The notes below the pieces were generated by a model, which was not told where the DNA came from, searched no databases, and saw only the letters and a program-made list of their open reading frames with translations. The position numbers were made by a program, and so were the translations under genes. Positions 45,151 through 53,871 of a stretch of DNA of 64,000 bases are shown piece after piece. Each line of letters starts with the position of its first letter. Positions within the stretch are counted from its first letter, which is position 1. Source of the DNA: an uncultured Oceanisphaera sp. (GTDB lineage: Bacteria; Pseudomonadota; Gammaproteobacteria; Enterobacterales; Aeromonadaceae); contig NZ_CANLZU010000001.1 in NCBI RefSeq assembly GCF_947495715.1, forward strand, positions 62,001-126,000. Reading direction: 5' to 3'.

Positions 45151-45185
45151 AAAAGCCCGGTGAATTCAGGCACTCACGGGCTTTT
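45151..45185 (-). terminator. Terminator after hutZ
   Basis: AAAAGCCCG and CGGGCTTTT 9-bp arms with a 17-base loop. On the minus strand the right arm's T run follows the hutZ end. Confidence 0.7.
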
Positions 45186-45206
45186 GACGGGTATTATTCC
45201 ATATCA

Positions 45207-45743
45207 TTACTCGGCGGTTGCAACCGGCTTGTGCCCGTCGGTCAGATGCAGTACATCCACCAGATCGTCGCCACTGACGGCGAAAGCCTGACCGAAGCCC
45301 TTGACGAACAGCCCCTTGAGCGGTACCAGCCGAAACAGATGAAAATCCGCCAACCCGCTGAGTCCAGATACGGTGTCGCCAAAGCGGTCATGCAGCGCCG
45401 CTATGCCGGCCTGCCATTCGGGCGTGTCACGGGTCACCCGTTCCGGGCGAGCATCAAAGGTCAGCCGCTTGCGGGCAAACAGCTGGTGGCAGCCCTGCTC
45501 GTCTTCCACCATCATCAGCGATATTTTCGGATTGGCCAGCAGGTTTTTGGTATGCCGGGCCAGCTCGCTGATCAGAATGTAATAGCCGTCTTCACGCAGG
45601 GCGAAGGGCGCATAGCTGACATTGGGTGTGCCCTCGTCATCCACGGTGGCCAGCACCAGGGTACGCATTCGATCGCGAAACTCGCGAATTTCAGGTTCCA
45701 GCCGGCCCTGCAGGCGTGCCTGCTTTTCTGCTTTATCAACCAT
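45207..45743 (-). CDS. hutZ: Heme utilization protein HutZ/HugZ (PNPOx-like fold)
   Basis: 178 residues with the split-barrel flavin/heme fold (RTLVLATVDDEGTPNVSYAP at the N terminus) and a C-terminal HLFRLVPLKGLFVKGFG segment. HutZ-type proteins bind and degrade heme in the cytoplasm. Divergent from tonB-exbB-exbD, as in Vibrio heme loci, although hutW, hutX and a heme receptor are not here. Confidence 0.88.
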   Translation of the reverse strand: MVDKAEKQARLQGRLEPEIREFRDRMRTLVLATVDDEGTPNVSYAPFALREDGYYILISELARHTKNLLANPKISLMMVEDEQGCHQLFARKRLTFDARPERVTRDTPEWQAGIAALHDRFGDTVSGLSGLADFHLFRLVPLKGLFVKGFGQAFAVSGDDLVDVLHLTDGHKPVATAE

Positions 45744-45787
45744 GTGGTTATTCCTTCAGTGCGTTTGCGCGAATAGTAACGCCAGGT

Positions 45788-45831
45788 CGGGTTATCGGCC
45801 ACTCGCTAACCGGCATTAACCCGATAACCCG
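45788..45831. repeat. Inverted repeat in the hutZ/tonB divergent region
   Basis: CGGGTTATCGG (45788-45798) and CCGATAACCCG (45821-45831), 11-bp perfect arms with a 22-base spacer that itself contains GCTAACCGGCATTAAC. About 45 bases upstream of the hutZ ATG. Could be a leader hairpin of hutZ or an operator. Confidence 0.5.
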
Positions 45832-45945
45832 GCCAAATGCGACCTTCACCCGACTCTTCAGGATAACCCAGACCCGGCTACGTGGGCGTCGGCAACGATC
45901 GTGGCGAATAGCGGCACACTTTTACTTCTGAATCCCACCACAAAC

Positions 45946-45971
45946 AAATACAACTCATTACCATTTGCAAT
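45946..45971. promoter_or_regulatory. Possible Fur box for hutZ and tonB
   Basis: Minus strand reads AAATGGTAATGAGTTGTATT; the ATGGTAAT core resembles the ATGATAAT half of a Fur box, about 11 of 19 positions overall. Location between two heme/iron transcription units supports it. Confidence 0.35.
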
Positions 45972-46039
45972 AGACATCGTATTTAAAATCCGTATCCTGT
46001 GGCGACAAAACCTAATTATTCTCTTTTTATATCCGGGGT

Positions 46040-46747
46040 TTGAGCTTGAACGTTCGACGCTACACGCTGTTTGTACTGGCCTCTCTTTTGCTGCATGGAC
46101 TGCTGGTTCAGGCCATGGAGCAGGAAGATCAGACCATCTCCATCTCATCCGACACCGCCCCAGGTCCAATCAGCGTGCAAATGCTGCCAACCGTGATGCA
46201 AAAAAAGCCCGAGCCTGTGGTAAAGCCCGAGCCCGCGGTAACCCCCGAACCGATGGTAAAACCGACGCCCAAACCTGAGCCCAAGCCGGCACCGGTGCCA
46301 AAACCCAAGCCAAAACCTGCGCCGAAACCCACACCACAGCCCAAGCCGCAGCCAACGCCAAAGTCTCCGCCAGCGGTTCAGCCTGCGGCCGAGTCACCAC
46401 CGCCTGCAGCACCGGCAACCCGCGTCGAGCCCAAGCCACAGCCTGTCTCCGCCAAAGACAGTACACCCAGACGTATCGAAAAGCCTAGCTTCAAAACCCG
46501 GCCGGCGCCGATTCCCTATCCGTCCCGGGCGCGCCGTCGAGGCCAGGAAGGCACTGTGTTGATCGAGGTGTGGCTGGATGAAAACGGTAAACAAACCAAA
46601 CGAATACTGGCCCGCTCTTCCGGCGTGCATTCGCTCGATAAAACCGCTCTGAAAGCCATCGCCAAATGGCGTTTTTCCGCCTACGTAGAAAACGGCAGAA
46701 GCATCACTCACCGTGTTCATATTCCCATTCGCTTTAAATTGGACTAA
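46040..46747 (+). CDS. tonB: TonB energy transducer
   Basis: About 235 residues: one N-terminal signal-anchor helix (YTLFVLASLLLHGLLVQA), a long Pro/Lys/Glu periplasmic spacer (~55-135, KPEP and KPKP repeats) and a C-terminal TonB domain (RARRRGQEGTVLIEVWLDE, TALKAIAKWRF). The start is a TTG at 46040 or 46046; GGGG upstream slightly favours the second. First gene of tonB-exbB-exbD, three bases before exbB. Confidence 0.92.
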   Translation: MSLNVRRYTLFVLASLLLHGLLVQAMEQEDQTISISSDTAPGPISVQMLPTVMQKKPEPVVKPEPAVTPEPMVKPTPKPEPKPAPVPKPKPKPAPKPTPQPKPQPTPKSPPAVQPAAESPPPAAPATRVEPKPQPVSAKDSTPRRIEKPSFKTRPAPIPYPSRARRRGQEGTVLIEVWLDENGKQTKRILARSSGVHSLDKTALKAIAKWRFSAYVENGRSITHRVHIPIRFKLD

Positions 46748-46750
46748 CTC

Positions 46751-47374
46751 ATGTCATTCTTGAATCAACTGCATCAACAACTGGGCCTGATGAGCTGGCC
46801 GTTAATCCTGTGCTCTGTGCTTACGCTGGCGCTCTGGCTGGAGCGGAGCCTGTCTCTGCTGTGGATCAGCCTTAGCGGCGAACAGGAAAAACGTCGCCTG
46901 CGGCTGCATGGCAACGCCTACCCGGAGGCAGACATTGCCGCCCCAAAATCGCAGATCCTGCAAGGGTGCAGCCTGCTGGTGCGCCACCGGGACTGTGACA
47001 AAACCACGCGGGAAGACCTGGCCTCGGTCTGGCTGCAGCAACAGCGGCGCCGCCTGCATGGCGGTTTGCGGGTACTGACGCTGGTGGGGGTTATCAGCCC
47101 GCTGCTGGGGTTGCTCGGCACCGTGCTGGGGCTGATAGAGATGTTCAGGAGCATCGGTGAAAGCGGCGATCCCGTCACCCCGGCGCTGCTGGCCGATGGC
47201 CTGGGTCTGGCCATGAGCACCACCGCCGCCGGCCTGCTGATTGCCCTGCCCGCCATTGCCGGCGCCCAGCTGTTCGGGCTGTGGGCCGATCGTCTGCTCG
47301 ACAAGCTGACCGATGAGCTGAACCAGTGCAACCTGTATCTGGAAGGAGTAAGACTCGGAGGCAGCGCTACATGA
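46751..47374 (+). CDS. exbB: ExbB proton-channel subunit
   Basis: 207 residues of the MotA/TolQ/ExbB family: a helix near 10-35 and a helix pair near 110-190 (VGVISPLLGLLGTVLGLIEM, LGLAMSTTAAGLLIALPAI). Uses the proton gradient to energise TonB. Its stop overlaps the exbD start (ATGA). Confidence 0.93.
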   Translation: MSFLNQLHQQLGLMSWPLILCSVLTLALWLERSLSLLWISLSGEQEKRRLRLHGNAYPEADIAAPKSQILQGCSLLVRHRDCDKTTREDLASVWLQQQRRRLHGGLRVLTLVGVISPLLGLLGTVLGLIEMFRSIGESGDPVTPALLADGLGLAMSTTAAGLLIALPAIAGAQLFGLWADRLLDKLTDELNQCNLYLEGVRLGGSAT

Positions 47375-47796
47375 TTGGTCGCCCCGAACCCGCCCACGCC
47401 GGCTGGCGCGCGCTGACACCGGATATAACCCCGTTACTCGATATCATCTTTATCGTATTGGTATTTCTGCTGCTCACCGCCAATATTCCGCTGCAAACAC
47501 TGGAAGTGGATCTGCCCAAAACCGACAGCGAGGCCCTGAGCAGTATGCAGGACAACAAAACAGTTACCATCAATTTGCTGACCGGCAGTCCCGCCTGGGC
47601 GCTGCAGGGAGAACAATACCCAGACTGGGAACAGTTCAGGCCCGTGCTGCTCAGCCAGCTGGAAACGCTGAAAGACGCCGAGCTGGTGCTGGCCTCCGAC
47701 AAGGAAGTCACCGTCGACCACATGCTGAAGCTGCTGGCTTTTTTACAGGAACACCAGATTCAGGCCACCCAGATCCTGATGGAGGAAGGGCAATAA
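47371..47796 (+). CDS. exbD: ExbD proton-channel subunit
   Basis: 141 residues: a cytoplasmic N terminus, one helix with the essential aspartate (TPLLDIIFIVLVFLLLTAN) and a periplasmic domain. The ATG at 47371 overlaps exbB; GGAGG lies about 10 bases upstream. Confidence 0.93.
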   Translation: MIGRPEPAHAGWRALTPDITPLLDIIFIVLVFLLLTANIPLQTLEVDLPKTDSEALSSMQDNKTVTINLLTGSPAWALQGEQYPDWEQFRPVLLSQLETLKDAELVLASDKEVTVDHMLKLLAFLQEHQIQATQILMEEGQ

Positions 47797-47810
47797 CGAC
47801 GCGCTGACCG

Positions 47811-47897
47811 ATGACCTTGTTACTGCTGGTCTGCGCGGCGGCATCGGCCGAGACTCCCCGCCTGCGCAGCACCGGCAGTCATCCCGTGCCGGTGTAG
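47811..47897 (+). CDS. Tiny secreted-looking ORF after exbD (28 codons), doubtful
   Basis: ATG-to-TAG frame reading MTLLLLVCAAASAETP and a short tail ending PVPV: a textbook short signal peptide with an ASA-E cleavage site and almost nothing after it. No clear ribosome site. It could be the remnant of a longer third-partner gene of the TonB operon, or chance. Included because it fills the exbD-chemoreceptor gap. Confidence 0.25.
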   Translation: MTLLLLVCAAASAETPRLRSTGSHPVPV

Positions 47898-47909
47898 CAC
47901 CGACCGGAA

Positions 47910-49541
47910 TTATGACAGGCGAAAACGCCCCACCAGCTGACTCATCTGTCCTGCCAGTTGCGCCAGCTCGTCGCTGGCCGACGAGGTCTGGGTCACACCG
48001 GTGGCACTTTGCTCGGCAATGCTGCTGATGGTGACCAGATTGCGATCTATCTCCCGGGCCACCTGGGCCTGCTCTTCCGCCGCGCTGGCAATCACCAGAT
48101 TCATGTCGTTAATCTCTCCCACCCGCTCGGCGATGCGATTCAGCGCCTGCTCCGCGTCACCGGCCATGGCTCTGCTGCGTCCGGCATAATCCGCACTTTG
48201 CTGCATTTCACTCACCGATTCGCCGGTGGCCCGCTGAATGGTGGAAATAATGCGTTCAATTTCGGCGGTGGAACTCTGGGTGCGCTGGGCCAGATTGCGC
48301 ACCTCATCGGCCACCACCGCAAAACCGCGACCCGCCTCACCGGCCCGGGCCGCTTCAATGGCCGCGTTCAGCGCCAGCAGGTTGGTCTGCTCGGCAATGG
48401 CCTGAATCACATCCAGTATCTGACCGATATTGGTCGCTTCGGTGGCCAGTCGTTCCACGGTGCCGGAGGTGCTGTCCAGCCGATCCGCCAGTTGATCGAT
48501 CACGCCACGGGTCGCCGTGACCTGTTGCCGTCCTTCTTCTGCCACCCGTGATGTTTCACTCGAAGCCGATGAAGTGCGATTGGCGTTACCGGCCACTTCT
48601 TCCACCGCCGCCGACATTTCGGTGACCGCCGTGGCGGCCATCTGGACTTCATCGTTTTGCTGATTAATGCCTCTGGTGGTTTCCCCGGTCACCACATGCA
48701 GCTCTTCCGCCGCCGCCGCCAATTGGGTGGACGAGCCCTGAATTTCCCGCAGGGTGCTATTCAGGGCCAGCTGCATATCCCGCACCGACTGCTGCACCTG
48801 AGCAATTTCATCATTACCGCTGCACTCCACGGCATGGCGCAGATCGCCCTCTGCCACCTGAGCCGCCGCCGCTTTAAGCGTGTCCAGTGGCTGAGTGATG
48901 CTGCGGATCAACCACAGCGCCAGACCGCCCCCCAGCACCAGCATCACCAGCAGCCGGCCAATCACACCATTGCGGGTTTGTTCGAAGGCGGTGTGGGCAT
49001 GGTTGTACTCCTGCCGGGACTGCTCCAGCTGAATTTCCATCAGCCGGTTGAAGCGTTCGCTCAGAGGATCGATCAGCTGATACAGCTCCTGCCGAATAAA
49101 CCGGTTAAGGCTGGCCTCATCCTGCCGGCGAAGTATGTCGGCAAGGCGGGACAAGGGCGCTTCGGCCGCCTTCATCAGCGGCGCCAGCTCATCCACCAGC
49201 CGCGCCTCTTCCGGTATCATCTGGGTAGCACTGTAAAGACGCCAGTGTTCATCTATCTGGCGACCCGCTTCCTTCAGTTCGTTCAGCGCCTGAGCATGGG
49301 ACTGATCGCCACTGCGCACCTTCTGGCTGCTGCCCACAATATTGACCGCATACATATCGGCAATCACCTTGAGATCCTGCAGCGGTACCACCCTGTCCTG
49401 ATACACGGTATCAAGACCCGCCACGCTGCGCTGCAGCGCCGTCAGTCCGCTGAGTGCCATCAACAGACAGCCCAGCAGCAATAACCCTGTCAGAACCAGC
49501 AAACGTGTTTTAATCGACCACTTACGCAACATCATCATCAT
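47910..49541 (-). CDS. Methyl-accepting chemotaxis protein
   Basis: 543 residues: N-terminal helix (~9-32), a periplasmic four-helix-bundle sensor (~35-190), a second helix (~193-215), HAMP (~215-270) and a cytoplasmic signalling domain with the hairpin tip [20 protein letters not shown]. There is no C-terminal CheR-tether pentapeptide. Four consecutive ATGs at the start; the second to fourth are best spaced from GGAG. Ligand unknown. Two identical-spacing operator-like repeats lie upstream. Confidence 0.93.
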   Translation of the reverse strand: MMMMLRKWSIKTRLLVLTGLLLLGCLLMALSGLTALQRSVAGLDTVYQDRVVPLQDLKVIADMYAVNIVGSSQKVRSGDQSHAQALNELKEAGRQIDEHWRLYSATQMIPEEARLVDELAPLMKAAEAPLSRLADILRRQDEASLNRFIRQELYQLIDPLSERFNRLMEIQLEQSRQEYNHAHTAFEQTRNGVIGRLLVMLVLGGGLALWLIRSITQPLDTLKAAAAQVAEGDLRHAVECSGNDEIAQVQQSVRDMQLALNSTLREIQGSSTQLAAAAEELHVVTGETTRGINQQNDEVQMAATAVTEMSAAVEEVAGNANRTSSASSETSRVAEEGRQQVTATRGVIDQLADRLDSTSGTVERLATEATNIGQILDVIQAIAEQTNLLALNAAIEAARAGEAGRGFAVVADEVRNLAQRTQSSTAEIERIISTIQRATGESVSEMQQSADYAGRSRAMAGDAEQALNRIAERVGEINDMNLVIASAAEEQAQVAREIDRNLVTISSIAEQSATGVTQTSSASDELAQLAGQMSQLVGRFRLS

Positions 49542-49624
49542 CAGGCTCCATTAGGGGCATCAGGTTGGAAGGCCGCCACAAGGTACCTTATCCAGTACCG
49601 CCATTCGGCACGGCGACGCCATCA

Positions 49625-49651
49625 CACAGCAAGCACAGCAAGCACAGCAAA
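49625..49651. repeat. Three tandem 9-bp repeats upstream of the chemoreceptor
   Basis: CACAGCAAG, CACAGCAAG, CACAGCAAA directly repeated, about 85-110 bases before the chemoreceptor start. Confidence 0.8.
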
Positions 49652-49715
49652 AAAACCTTACTTTCAAAATGCTGTAAAAAAGAATGAGCAGGAAATAATC
49701 AAACCGAGGAAGTTC

Positions 49716-49782
49716 TTATACAAACAACCAGACTTTGTACAACCAGAGAGAAATCTTATACAAACAATATTTGCTTGTACAA
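49716..49782. promoter_or_regulatory. Two 27-bp operator-like units, 40 bp apart, upstream of the chemoreceptor
   Basis: Unit 1 (49716-49742) and unit 2 (49756-49782) are both TTATACAA-N11-TTGTACAA; the first N4 (ACAA) is also shared. TTGTACAA is itself palindromic. The 40-bp offset places them on the same DNA face. The rest of the 430-base gap between the chemoreceptor and cynS (about 49790-49905) shows nothing I can name. Confidence 0.6.
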
Positions 49783-49910
49783 CATTCTTTTTGAAAATGC
49801 CGACCCCCTGAAAAGCGCAAGCCTCAGCCTAACAAAGTGTAAGGCCTCGTGTACGGAGCAGCGGTAAAACACAGTGGAGTGAAACGAAGAAGGGAGGCGA
49901 GTCAGGGCGG

Positions 49911-49940
49911 GAAAACGCCGGTGGCTGGCACCGGCGTATC
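49911..49940 (-). terminator. Terminator after cynS
   Basis: ACGCCGGTG-GCTGG-CACCGGCGT, 9-bp stem followed on the minus strand by TTTTC, downstream of the cynS stop. Confidence 0.85.
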
Positions 49941-49973
49941 ATTTACCGAATCATCAAAACGGTTTATGAATTA

Positions 49974-50444
49974 TCAGAACGGCTTGTAAGGCAGGTACTT
50001 GCCATCCAGGGTGATCACGGCGCGTGAGCCGCCTTCCGGATCTTCCACCTTCTTGATATCAACCTTGAAGTTGATGGCGCTGATGATGCCGTCGCCAAAC
50101 TCTTCATGTACCAGCGCCTTGAAGGTAGTGCCGTACACCTGCAGCATCTCGTAAAAACGGTACACGGTGGGGTCGGTCGGCACGCCCTGCTCCAGGCTAC
50201 CGCGCATCGGAATGGTCTGCAGCAGGGCCGCCGCATCGGCATCCAGCTCCAGTTTGTCGGCTACCACGGCAGCAGCATCGGCCGGCAGCGGATGCTGGCC
50301 CAGCAGCGCAGCCGTCACGTAGGTGGTGCTCAGACCGGTGCCTTCGGTGATCTGGGCAAACGACAGGTCTTTGGCACCTTTGATGGCCAGAATTCGGTCG
50401 GTCAGGGCCTGGCGTGCGTCTTTACTGTTTTGAGAGTGGATCAT
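49974..50444 (-). CDS. cynS: Cyanate hydratase (cyanase)
   Basis: 156 residues, the same length as the E. coli enzyme. Converts cyanate and bicarbonate to ammonia and CO2. The catalytic residues Arg96, Glu99 and Ser122 are all in place ([23 protein letters not shown]). The ATG at 50444 has AGAGGT upstream. Downstream of cynT, 78 bases apart. Confidence 0.97.
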   Translation of the reverse strand: MIHSQNSKDARQALTDRILAIKGAKDLSFAQITEGTGLSTTYVTAALLGQHPLPADAAAVVADKLELDADAAALLQTIPMRGSLEQGVPTDPTVYRFYEMLQVYGTTFKALVHEEFGDGIISAINFKVDIKKVEDPEGGSRAVITLDGKYLPYKPF

Positions 50445-50522
50445 GGTGATACCTCTATAGGTTGGTGGATAGAACTTGGGTTGTTGGTAAAAATTCAAGA
50501 TTGCCGATAAGAACCAGGGGCG

Positions 50523-51182
50523 TTACACCGCCGTGGCAAACTGCACCGGTGTGGCGCAAACTTCGGTATGCTCGGCCAGCGGCACAAAAGTGCGACGGGT
50601 GCCGTCATAGGTTTCTATGTGTCCCGATTCGATGTCGTACACCCAGCCGTGCAGGAATAGCCGGCCTTCTTCCAGCGCCAGGCGCACCGAGGGATGGGTC
50701 TGAATATTAGCGAGCTGGGCGATGACGTTTTCATGCACCATTGCCTCGATGCGCTCGCGCTCGCTGTTGTGATGGCGGGCCTGATTGACGATGCGGGCCG
50801 AGTCGGCATAGCGCAACCAGCTGCCAACCGCCGGCATCGAGTCCATGCAGGCACAGGTGGCAATGGCCTTCATGGCGCCGCAATCCGAATGGCCACAGAT
50901 CACCACATCCGTTACCTGCAGCGCGGTGACCGCATATTCCACCGAGGCCGTGACTCCGCCCGGCTCGGGCCCGTAAGAGGGCACGATGTTGCCGGCATTG
51001 CGGATAACAAACAGGCCACCGGGTTGATGCTGGGTCACCAGCTCCGGTACCAGACGGCTGTCGGAGCAGGAAATGAACAGGGTGCGCGGACTCTGCTGAT
51101 GCGCCAACCCCTTGAACAGATCTTGATGCGCCGGGTACACGTCTTTGCGGAACTTCAAAAAGCCTTCGATGATCTCTTTCAT
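50523..51182 (-). CDS. cynT: Beta-class carbonic anhydrase of the cyanate operon
   Basis: 219 residues, the E. coli CynT length. Zinc ligands Cys39, Asp41, His98 and Cys101 ([15 protein letters not shown]). It keeps bicarbonate available for cyanase by rehydrating CO2. The ATG at 51182 is preceded by GGAG. The permease cynX is missing from the operon. Confidence 0.95.
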   Translation of the reverse strand: MKEIIEGFLKFRKDVYPAHQDLFKGLAHQQSPRTLFISCSDSRLVPELVTQHQPGGLFVIRNAGNIVPSYGPEPGGVTASVEYAVTALQVTDVVICGHSDCGAMKAIATCACMDSMPAVGSWLRYADSARIVNQARHHNSERERIEAMVHENVIAQLANIQTHPSVRLALEEGRLFLHGWVYDIESGHIETYDGTRRTFVPLAEHTEVCATPVQFATAV

Positions 51183-51271
51183 GGCGGGTTTCTCCGGGCC
51201 ATTCGCTAATCGATGGCTGAAGATTACGCCGCCTGTTTCATAAGGTGAAATACCCATTTACAATACAAGCG

Positions 51272-51286
51272 ATAAGCCCTACTTAT
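51272..51286. promoter_or_regulatory. LysR-type (CynR) binding site
   Basis: ATAAG-CCCTA-CTTAT, a perfect 5-5-5 palindrome in the cynR/cynT divergent gap, 11 bases before the cynR ATG. It matches the T-N11-A rule for LysR regulators. Confidence 0.65.
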
Positions 51287-51296
51287 AGGTAATACC

Positions 51297-52178
51297 ATGC
51301 TGTTGCGTCATATCCACTACTTTCTCGCCGTCGCCGAACACCGCAACTTCACCCGCGCCGCCGCGGCGCTGTATGTCTCGCAGCCGGCGCTGTCCCAGCA
51401 GATCAAACAACTGGAAGAAAGCCTGGGCACCCGCCTGTTCGACCGTTCGGGGCGCCGCATAACGCTGACCGATGCCGGTCACGTCTATGCCGGCTACGCC
51501 CGCCGGGCGCTGCGTGATCTGGAAGAAGGCAAGCGGGCCATCCACGATGTGAACGATCTCAGCCGTGGCACCCTGCGCATTGCCATCACTCCCACCTTTA
51601 CGCCCTACCTGATTGGCCCGCTGGTACGCCGCTTTCATCGGCGTTATGCCAATATCAGGCTGCAAATCGAGGAGATGTCGCAGGAGCGAATGGAAGAGCG
51701 ACTGCTCGATGACGACTTCGATCTGGGCATCGCCTTCGACGACGTACACAACGCCGATATCGAGTCCCGGTTTCTGCTGGAAGAACGGCTGGCGCTGGTG
51801 ATCAACCGGGATCATCCGCTGGCCGGGCAGCAAAGTCTGGACGCCCCCACCCTCGGCACCCTGTCGCTGGCGCTACTTAATGCCGAGTTTGCCACCCGCG
51901 AGCAGATAGACAGTTACTGTCGCCAGCACGAACTGCAGCCAAAGGTGATGATGGAAGCCAACTCGGTGAACGCGGTGATCGAGATGGTGAGAAACACGCC
52001 GCTGGCTTCACTGCTGCCGGCCCAGGTCACGCAGCAACGAGAAGATCTGCTCGCACTGACGCTGACACCGGCAGAGCTGAAGCGAAACGCCGTATTGCTG
52101 TTGAGAAAAGGGGCCTATCAGAGTGCCGCCGCCCGGGCCTTTATCAGCCTGGCCGAGGCCTTTTCGGCGGCAGAATAG
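51297..52178 (+). CDS. cynR: LysR family regulator CynR
   Basis: 293 residues: winged helix-turn-helix (~1-60; FTRAAAALYVSQPALSQQIK) and an effector-binding domain. The N terminus and the AEFATREQID segment match E. coli CynR. Activates cynTS in response to cyanate and represses itself. Divergent from cynT over a perfect palindromic site. Confidence 0.92.
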   Translation: MLLRHIHYFLAVAEHRNFTRAAAALYVSQPALSQQIKQLEESLGTRLFDRSGRRITLTDAGHVYAGYARRALRDLEEGKRAIHDVNDLSRGTLRIAITPTFTPYLIGPLVRRFHRRYANIRLQIEEMSQERMEERLLDDDFDLGIAFDDVHNADIESRFLLEERLALVINRDHPLAGQQSLDAPTLGTLSLALLNAEFATREQIDSYCRQHELQPKVMMEANSVNAVIEMVRNTPLASLLPAQVTQQREDLLALTLTPAELKRNAVLLLRKGAYQSAAARAFISLAEAFSAAE

Positions 52179-52271
52179 CCGCCAGGGCAGGTACGCGATG
52201 CCATGCTCTGGATCTGCCAGCATCCAGGCAAATAGTGGCCGTTTATTTAACTTCTGGGGCCGCAGGCTCTG

Positions 52272-52301
52272 TGCTATAACCGAGCTCCCTTGATTCGGGA
52301 G
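52272..52301 (+). promoter_or_regulatory. Extended -10 promoter and small leader hairpin before the 68-residue gene
   Basis: TGCTATAAC is an extended -10 (TATAAC 52275-52280). CTCCC (52285-52289) can pair with GGGAG (52297-52301), which is the ribosome site of the following gene, so the leader may partly hide it. Confidence 0.4.
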
Positions 52302-52308
52302 TGCCCTG

Positions 52309-52515
52309 ATGAAACCAAAAAAACAAAAAATAAAAGTAAGAAAAGGCGTGCTGACCTGCTCCTTGCTGGCCGCCTTGTGGCTGCCACTGCTGGGAGCCGC
52401 CGCCAGTATCGACAAGCATGCCGACAAACCGTCCTGGATGGACTGGGGCTTCTTCGGCAATACCGTTATCTCCGCCGGCCTCACCCGCTGGAGCAGTAAA
52501 CGCGACGACGAATAA
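52309..52515 (+). CDS. Small secreted or anchored protein, 68 residues, unrecognised
   Basis: A very basic start (MKPKKQKIKVRKG), a hydrophobic stretch (VLTCSLLAALWLPLLGAAAS) and a tail SIDKHADKPSWMDWGFF to RDDE. This looks like a signal peptide or single anchor with a 35-residue periplasmic part. GGGAG is well placed before the ATG and an extended -10 lies upstream, so I believe it is expressed. No family recognised. The BMP gene downstream is 200 bases away. Confidence 0.6.
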   Translation: MKPKKQKIKVRKGVLTCSLLAALWLPLLGAAASIDKHADKPSWMDWGFFGNTVISAGLTRWSSKRDDE

Positions 52516-52724
52516 CCCGATCGCAGGGATGCGATCCTGTCTCTTTCTACCCCCTTTTTTCTTTTCGTTTATTTCAGCCCTCCCCTTTTCTGTGACCGCA
52601 CTCGCAGTTGAACACCATCATCATTAACAAATGTGAAACCATTAGGTAACTTCACGACCTGAAATAAATGAATACAAAAAACTCATAAAACGCACACACG
52701 CCGAGACAAATGAAGGACAACACC

Positions 52725-53780
52725 ATGTACAAATTTGGAAGTACTCTGCTGATCGCCGCCGGTCTGACCCTGGCTCCCCTGGCTCAGGCCATGGCCGCCG
52801 ACAAGGCCGACATTGCCGTGTTGATCCCCGGTAAACACAACGACAACGGCTTTATGCAGGCCGCCTATCGGGGCTATGAGAAGATCCAGGCCGAGCTGGA
52901 TGTTAACGCCAGTTATGTATCCAATATCTCCGCCACTTCGGATCCGGTACTGCTGACCGACGCCATGCGCAAGCTGGCCCAGGAAGGCCCCGACATGATC
53001 ATCGCCCACGGCGGCCAGTGCAACGGCCCGGCCCAAACCGTGAGCCAGGAGTTTCCCGATATCAAGTTTGTGGTCATTCAGGGCCATGTGCAGGGCCCCA
53101 ACCTGTCCAGCTATGTGGTGCGCCAGGAAGACTCCGCCTGGCTGGCCGGTGCCCTGGCCGGCCTGACTACCGAGTCCGACGTGGTGGGCCATATTTCCGG
53201 TGCCTGGCCCACGCCGGGTCTGATCGGCCGCGCCGCCTTTTATGACGGCGTGAAGCACGTCAATCCCGATGCCCGGTTCCTGACCTGGTTTACCGGTGAT
53301 CTGGATAACACCAGCATCAACGGTGAGGCGGCGGCTGCAGAAATCGCCAAGGGTGCCGACGTCATCTACACCATGCTCAACGCCGGGCGTCAGGGGGTGA
53401 TTGACGAGATCAAGTCGCACGACGGCAAGGTGCGCCACATCGGCAACGTGTCCGACTGGACCCCGGTTGACCCGACCTTCGTCGGCTCGGCGGTGGCCGA
53501 TGCCAGCGTGGCCATCCTCAACGCCGCCCAGGACTACACCACCGGCGAATGGCAACCCAACCAGATCACCGAAATCGGTCTGGGCCAGGGTGACGTGGTC
53601 AAGCTGACCCTGGCCGACGATGTCTCGCCCGAGGTAAAAGCGAAGCTGGACGAGCTGGCGAAACAATTGATCAACGGCGAAATCACCATGAAAACCACCT
53701 TTGATGGCCAGGAGTTCAATCCGGCCAGCGGCGAGTTTGTAGACCAATCTTTCAAGGAAACCCTGAAGAACAAGTCCTGA
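52725..53780 (+). CDS. BMP/PnrA-family ABC transporter substrate-binding protein, orphan
   Basis: 351 residues with a signal peptide (MYKFGSTLLIAAGLTLAPLAQAMA) and the basic-membrane-protein fold (VLIPGKHNDNGFMQAAYRGY, SAWLAGALAGLTT). Members bind purine nucleosides or related solutes. The ATG at 52725 follows AAGGA at ideal spacing; an ATG at 52710 is less likely. No permease or ATPase gene is adjacent. Confidence 0.88.
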   Translation: MYKFGSTLLIAAGLTLAPLAQAMAADKADIAVLIPGKHNDNGFMQAAYRGYEKIQAELDVNASYVSNISATSDPVLLTDAMRKLAQEGPDMIIAHGGQCNGPAQTVSQEFPDIKFVVIQGHVQGPNLSSYVVRQEDSAWLAGALAGLTTESDVVGHISGAWPTPGLIGRAAFYDGVKHVNPDARFLTWFTGDLDNTSINGEAAAAEIAKGADVIYTMLNAGRQGVIDEIKSHDGKVRHIGNVSDWTPVDPTFVGSAVADASVAILNAAQDYTTGEWQPNQITEIGLGQGDVVKLTLADDVSPEVKAKLDELAKQLINGEITMKTTFDGQEFNPASGEFVDQSFKETLKNKS

Positions 53781-53805
53781 TAGCCACAAATTAGCTTGCT
53801 GCATT

Positions 53806-53827
53806 AAGAGGCAACAGGTTGCCTCTT
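53806..53827. terminator. Hairpin after the BMP gene, weak terminator
   Basis: AAGAGGCAAC-AG-GTTGCCTCTT, 10-bp perfect stem followed by CTTG, so the T tract is poor. The stem is also the GAGGCAAC arm seen in repeat copies B1 and G2. Confidence 0.5.
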
Positions 53828-53871
53828 CTTGATTCCCGAGTCGTCTGCCGGCTGCATCGAGGCCTATAAGA

